Source: an uncultured Collinsella sp. (GTDB lineage: Bacteria > Actinomycetota > Coriobacteriia > Coriobacteriales > Coriobacteriaceae). Taken from it: a stretch of DNA of 9,339 bases. Positions 6,713 to 9,339 of this stretch are shown here, piece after piece. Positions within the stretch are counted from its first letter, which is position 1. Each line of letters opens with the position of its first letter. The notes beneath the pieces are model-generated. The model ran no database searches. It was not told the DNA's origin and saw nothing but the letters and a program-made list of their open reading frames with translations. Position numbers and translations under genes: made by a program. The stretch is from positions 1 through 9,339 of the forward strand of contig URTZ01000073.1 in NCBI GenBank assembly GCA_900550825.1, in the 5' to 3' direction.

Positions 6713-6724
6713 GTGCACGTGCAC
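6713..6724. promoter_or_regulatory. Palindrome GTGCACGTGCAC, copy 2
   Basis: This perfect 12-bp palindrome contains the decamer seen at 6657-6666. The centres are 57 bp apart, about 5.4 helical turns. Together they could be a looping operator pair for the M42 gene or for transcription towards groES. Confidence 0.45.
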
Positions 6725-6814
6725 GGTTTACAATCTCAATCTTGCATAAATCCTATTGGTATTTGCATAGAAATGAGGCATCTTTTTGCTTCGTCTCAGG
6801 GTGCCCCACCTTGG

Positions 6815-6841
6815 ACCGTGCAAAAAACGGAGTATTCAGCA
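6815..6841 (+). repeat. 27-bp intergenic motif, copy A
   Basis: The motif reads ACCGTGCA, then AAAAA, then CGGAGTATTCA and GCA. Copy B on the opposite strand (7028-7054) has ACCGTGCA, TTTTT, GGGAGTATTCA and ACA. Outside the five-base A/T tract the two differ at only two positions. Here the motif is bracketed by ACCGTG at 6815 and 6841. Function is unknown; a protein-binding site or dispersed repeat are both plausible. Confidence 0.6.
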
Positions 6842-6942
6842 CCGTGGGCCCCAACGGCCCCATCACGAACGACAAAACGACGCGGTTACAGCAGTGTTGC
6901 AGGTCGTCGCAAAGCAGAAACTCAGTAACAACCCCCTCCACT

Positions 6943-6974
6943 CATCGATAGCCCGCCCACAATGGCTGTCGATG
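6943..6974. repeat. Hairpin 1 of the groES-upstream structured cluster
   Basis: CATCGATAGCC (6943-6953) pairs with GGCTGTCGATG (6964-6974): 11 pairs with one wobble and a 10-nt loop. The loop and flank also hold CGCCCA (6954-6959), which can pair with TGGGCG (6973-6978). That TGGGCG can instead pair with CGCCCA at 6994-6999 (ATGGGCG/CGCCCAT, 6972-6978 with 6994-7000). Three partly exclusive stems are therefore possible. Confidence 0.6.
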
Positions 6975-7011
6975 GGCGCTTGCGGATCACTACCGCCCAT
7001 TCACAACGTTA

Positions 7012-7050
7012 TGCATTTTTAAGAGCTTGTTGAATACTCCCAAAAATGCA
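7012..7050. repeat. Inverted repeat TGCATTTTT...AAAAATGCA
   Basis: TGCATTTTT (7012-7020) is exactly complementary to AAAAATGCA (7042-7050), a 9-bp stem with a 21-nt loop. The loop and right arm overlap copy B of the 27-bp motif. It is AT-rich and symmetric, so it could be a binding site rather than an RNA hairpin. Confidence 0.6.
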
Positions 7051-7054
7051 CGGT
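7028..7054 (-). repeat. 27-bp intergenic motif, copy B (inverted)
   Basis: This is the opposite-strand counterpart of the motif at 6815-6841. It keeps ACCGTGCA and GGAGTATTCA exactly, with the intervening A-tract replaced by a T-tract. The two copies lie about 210 bp apart in the leader region upstream of groES. Confidence 0.6.
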
Positions 7055-7090
7055 GCTCCCCGGGAGCCACTGCTGGGTTATCCCCCGGCA
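7051..7090. repeat. Two adjacent GC-rich hairpins upstream of groES
   Basis: The first contains the odd palindrome GCTCCC-C-GGGAGC within 7051-7070 and can extend through GTG/CAC with one bulge. The second, directly abutting, pairs TGCTGGG (7071-7077) with CCCGGCA (7084-7090): 7 pairs with one wobble and a 6-nt loop. No T-tract follows, so they are not convincing terminators. Confidence 0.45.
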
Positions 7091-7109
7091 TTCAGAAAAT
7101 CTAAGTGCC

Positions 7110-7126
7110 AAAAAATAAGATTTTTT
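7110..7126. repeat. A/T inverted repeat AAAAAAT-AAG-ATTTTTT
   Basis: AAAAAAT (7110-7116) and ATTTTTT (7120-7126) form a perfect 7-bp inverted repeat around AAG, with C7109/G7127 adding an eighth pair. Such opposed A- and T-tracts often bend DNA near promoters; it may also serve as an UP-like element for the groES promoter region. Confidence 0.45.
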
Positions 7127-7199
7127 GACTCCGTGTTGTATAACCCGCCATTCGTGGGTACCATTCAACGCGTACGCAAACAAAAAGGGTTAATTCGCG

Positions 7200-7208
7200 T
7201 GGTATAAC
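7200..7208 (+). promoter_or_regulatory. Probable extended -10 of the groES promoter
   Basis: TGGTATAAC fits the extended -10 pattern TGnTATAAT at all but the last base. Transcription would start near 7215 and give a leader of about 22 nt that carries the groES ribosome site. No proper -35 is present, as expected for an extended -10 promoter. A second TATAAC at 7139-7144, 64 bp upstream in a similar sequence context, could be another promoter. Confidence 0.42.
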
Positions 7209-7236
7209 CGCGCGGCCCAAAAAGGAGGAGACAAGC

Positions 7237-7530
7237 ATGTCGTCTTTGAAGCCGCTTGCAGATCGTGTTCTGGTCAAGCCCGACGAGGCCGAGCAGAAGA
7301 CCGCTTCTGGTCTGTATATCGCCAGCAACGCTCAGGAGAAGCCGCAGCGTGGCACCATCGTTGCCGTTGGCGCCGGTAAGGTCAACGACAAGGGCGAGCG
7401 CATCCCCATGGACGTTCAGGTCGGCGACGTTGTCATCTACGGTAAGTTCGGTGGCAACGAGGTCAAGGTCGACGGCGAGAAGTATCTGCTGATGCGCGCC
7501 GACGACATCTACGCTATCGTCGAGGCCTAG
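7237..7530 (+). CDS. groES: Co-chaperonin GroES (Cpn10)
   Basis: This 97-residue protein is a standard bacterial GroES: seven copies cap the GroEL ring and close the folding chamber in the cytoplasm. The N-terminal LKPLADRVLVKPDEAEQKTASG is followed by the mobile-loop GroEL contact at residues 26-28, here Leu-Tyr-Ile where E. coli has Ile-Val-Leu. EKPQRGTIVAVGAG and the C-terminal LLMRADDIYAIVE strand are typical. GGAGG (7224-7228) lies 8 nt before the ATG. It heads a two-gene unit with groEL. Codon use is strongly biased to C- and G-ending codons, as expected for an abundant protein. No CIRCE or HAIR operator is recognisable upstream, so the heat-shock control is unclear. Confidence 0.98.
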   Translation: MSSLKPLADRVLVKPDEAEQKTASGLYIASNAQEKPQRGTIVAVGAGKVNDKGERIPMDVQVGDVVIYGKFGGNEVKVDGEKYLLMRADDIYAIVEA

Positions 7531-7560
7531 TCTCGTCGGAATCTCTGATTCGTCTTTGAA

Positions 7561-7596
7561 CGCGCCTGCCGCATAGGACTCGGAAGCGGCGACGCG
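7561..7596 (+). other. GC-rich hairpin in the groES-groEL gap
   Basis: CGCG (7561-7564) and GCCGC (7568-7572) pair with GCGGC (7586-7590) and CGCG (7593-7596), nine pairs around a small internal loop (CCT opposite GA). An alternative stem, GACTC (7577-7581) with GAGTC (7596-7600), competes with it. TTTCTTTT (7604-7611) follows after a few bases, just before the groEL ribosome site. It could attenuate, mark an mRNA processing site, or protect the groEL message. Confidence 0.5.
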
Positions 7597-7626
7597 AGTC
7601 ACATTTCTTTTGGAGGATTACCTACC

Positions 7627-9264
7627 ATGGCAAAGAACATTACGTTCAACACCGATGCCCGCGCTAAGCTTGCCAAGGGCGTCAACACTCTGGCCGACGC
7701 CGTTACCGTCACCATGGGCCCCAAGGGTCGCTACGTTGCGCTGCAGCGCACGTTCGGTGCCCCGACCATCACCAACGACGGCGTTTCCGTCGCCAAGGAG
7801 ATCGAGCTCGAGGACAACATCGAGAACATGGGCGCTCAGCTGGTGAAGGAGGTCGCCACCAAGACCAACGACACCGTGGGTGACGGCACCACCACCGCAA
7901 CCCTGCTCGCTCAGGCCATCGTCAACGACGGTCTGCGCAACGTTGCTGCTGGCGCTAACCCGCTGGCCATCCGTCGCGGCATCGACAAGGCCGTCAACGC
8001 CGCCGTCGCCGAGATGAAGAAGCAGGCCAAGCCGGTCGAGACCAAGGAGCAGATTGCTTCCGTCGGTACCATCTCTGCCGGTGACCCCGAGGTCGGCGAG
8101 AAGATCGCCGAGGCCATGGAGGTCGTGGGCAAGGACGGCGTCATCACCGTCGAGGATTCCCAGACGTTCGACATCACCATCGACACCGTCGAGGGCATGC
8201 AGTTCGACAAGGGCTATGTCTCCGCTTACTTCGTCACGGACAACGACCGCATGGAGGCCGTGATGAAGGATCCGTACATCCTCATCACCGACCAGAAGAT
8301 CTCCAGCGTTCAGGACATCATGCCCGTTCTCGAGGCTGTCCAGCGCGCTGGCCGTGGCCTGCTCATCATCGCTGAGGACATCGACGGCGAGGCTCTGCCT
8401 ACCCTGGTCCTCAACAAGATCCGTGGCGCCCTCAACGTCTGCGCCGTCAAGGCTCCGGGCTACGGCGATCGCCGCAAGCGCATCCTCGAGGACATCGCCG
8501 TCCTCACCGGTGGCCAGGCTGCCCTGGACGAGCTGGGCGTGAAGGTTGCTGACATCACCGCCGATATGCTCGGTACCGCTAAGTCCGTCACCATCTCCAA
8601 GGACAACACCGTCGTCGTCGGCGGCGCTGGCTCCAAGGAGGCCATCGACGCCCGCATCGCTCAGATCAAGGGTGAGATGGAGAACACCACCTCTGACTTC
8701 GACCGTGAGAAACTCCAGGAGCGCCTGGCAAAGCTCTCCGGTGGCGTTGCCGTCATCAAGGTCGGCGCTGCTACCGAGTCCGAGCTCAAGGAGATCAAGC
8801 ACCGCGTCGAGGATGCCCTGCAGGCTACCCGCGCTGCTGTCGAGGAGGGCATCGTCGCCGGCGGTGGCGTCGCCTTCATGGACGCTGCTCCTGCGCTCGA
8901 CGCTGTCGAGATCGACGACCCCGAGGAGAAGATCGGCGTCGACATCGTCAAGAAGGCTCTGACCGCTCCGGTCGCCACCATCGCCAAGAACGCTGGCTTT
9001 GAGGGCGCTGTCGTGGTCGACAAGGTTGCCGAGCTGCCCGCTGGTCAGGGTCTCAACTCTGCCAACGGCGAGTGGGGCGACATGATCGAGATGGGCGTCC
9101 TCGACCCCGTCAAGGTCAGCCGCGTCACCCTGCAGAACGCTGCTTCTGTCGCCAGCCTGATTCTCATCACCGAGGCTACCGTCTCCGATGTGCCCAAGAA
9201 CACTCAGCTTGAGGACGCTATCGCTGCTGCCACCGCTGGTCAGCAGGGCGGCGGTATGTACTAA
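7627..9264 (+). CDS. groEL: Chaperonin GroEL (Cpn60, Hsp60)
   Basis: This complete 545-residue group I chaperonin forms double seven-subunit rings that fold proteins with ATP and GroES. ATP-site residues are intact: Asp51 in TITNDGVSV, GDGTTT at 85-90 with Asp86, and Asp396 in HRVEDALQATRAAVEEG, the counterpart of E. coli Asp398. The apical domain runs from about 190 to 375. The C-terminus is a short GGGMY rather than the long GGM repeats of E. coli. The ATG has GGAGG (7612-7616) 10 nt upstream. It lies 96 bp after groES in the same direction and is presumably co-transcribed. Lys is mostly AAG, Phe TTC and Val GTC/GTT, indicating high expression. The 75 bases after the stop contain only small stems and no clear terminator before the window ends. 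Confidence 0.99.
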   Translation: MAKNITFNTDARAKLAKGVNTLADAVTVTMGPKGRYVALQRTFGAPTITNDGVSVAKEIELEDNIENMGAQLVKEVATKTNDTVGDGTTTATLLAQAIVNDGLRNVAAGANPLAIRRGIDKAVNAAVAEMKKQAKPVETKEQIASVGTISAGDPEVGEKIAEAMEVVGKDGVITVEDSQTFDITIDTVEGMQFDKGYVSAYFVTDNDRMEAVMKDPYILITDQKISSVQDIMPVLEAVQRAGRGLLIIAEDIDGEALPTLVLNKIRGALNVCAVKAPGYGDRRKRILEDIAVLTGGQAALDELGVKVADITADMLGTAKSVTISKDNTVVVGGAGSKEAIDARIAQIKGEMENTTSDFDREKLQERLAKLSGGVAVIKVGAATESELKEIKHRVEDALQATRAAVEEGIVAGGGVAFMDAAPALDAVEIDDPEEKIGVDIVKKALTAPVATIAKNAGFEGAVVVDKVAELPAGQGLNSANGEWGDMIEMGVLDPVKVSRVTLQNAASVASLILITEATVSDVPKNTQLEDAIAAATAGQQGGGMY

Positions 9265-9339
9265 GGCCGACAAGGTCTAGAACTCCCACCGGGAATCCGG
9301 GGGCGTGACGGGGTTTCTCTCCGGAACATTCCGCAGGAC

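Larger units (their letters stand above)
6608..7236. other. About 630-bp intergenic region between M42 peptidase and groES
   Basis: I see no convincing gene here. Short open frames exist (for example 6662-6928 on + and 6753-6941 on -), but they lack ribosome sites and recognisable domains and cross repeat motifs. The region is lower in GC than the flanking genes and rich in structure: a palindrome pair at 6657-6666 and 6713-6724, two TTGCATA copies (6742 and 6763), inverted copies of a 27-bp motif (6815-6841 and 7028-7054), consecutive hairpins from 6943 to 7126, and GGTTAT/ATAACC boxes from 7076 to 7209. It must contain the promoters of both divergent genes. Confidence 0.7.

Noticed and set aside
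6662..7022. Several overlapping 62-94 codon open frames on both strands in the groES-upstream region
   Set aside because: They lack ribosome sites and domain-like features and run through palindromes and repeat motifs. If a translated match is found in many genomes it would more likely be a mis-annotated dispersed repeat than a protein.
7125..7130. TTGACT as the -35 box of the groES promoter
   Set aside because: It matches the consensus well, but no acceptable -10 lies 16-18 bp downstream; TATAAC at 7139 is only 8 bp away.
7618..9273. A 551-codon open frame on the minus strand covering groEL
   Set aside because: It is an antisense shadow of groEL. Its Asp/Leu/Gly/Val-rich translation simply mirrors the groEL codon bias and resembles no protein family I know.
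1..9339. CRISPR arrays, tRNA or rRNA genes, insertion sequences, phage or defence genes
   Set aside because: No evenly spaced direct-repeat array, cloverleaf, rRNA-like stretch, transposase or integrase was seen on either strand.

Overview
The window is a high-GC bacterial chromosome segment. Gene content, codon use (strong G/C at third positions), gene order and intergenic repeats suggest a gut actinobacterium of the class Coriobacteriia, most likely Collinsella or a close relative. That placement is inference from family resemblance, not a database match.

Layout, left to right. (1) Positions 120-4333, + strand: a sucrose locus with a LacI-type regulator (scrR), a PTS EIIBC sucrose permease (scrA) and a GH32 sucrose-6-phosphate hydrolase (scrB). 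Two identical cre/LacI-type operator sequences lie just upstream of scrA. Sucrose would be imported and phosphorylated by ScrA, cleaved by ScrB to glucose-6-phosphate and fructose, and the system switched by ScrR. No EIIA domain and no fructokinase gene are present here. (2) A textbook intrinsic terminator closes scrB. (3) Positions 4429-5421, +: a divergent Cys/Met-metabolism PLP-fold protein that appears to have lost the Schiff-base lysine and several cofactor motifs. (4) Positions 5422-5563: a convergent intergenic region with a 71-nt near-perfect inverted repeat and a second small hairpin. (5) Positions 5564-6607, - strand: an M42-family metallo-aminopeptidase with its metal ligands intact. 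(6) Positions 6608-7236: about 630 bases with no convincing gene but dense structure: two copies of a 12/10-bp palindrome, two inverted copies of a 27-bp motif, a run of consecutive hairpins, and repeated GGTTAT/ATAACC boxes leading to the groES promoter. (7) Positions 7237-9264, +: groES and groEL, separated by 96 bp that holds a GC-rich hairpin. The window ends 75 bases after groEL.

The protein-coding content is mostly conventional. I do not see a clear new multi-gene system. The items most worth a second look are the probable PLP pseudo-enzyme, the 71-nt inverted repeat, and the structured repeat-rich region upstream of groES, which lacks recognisable CIRCE or HAIR heat-shock operators.
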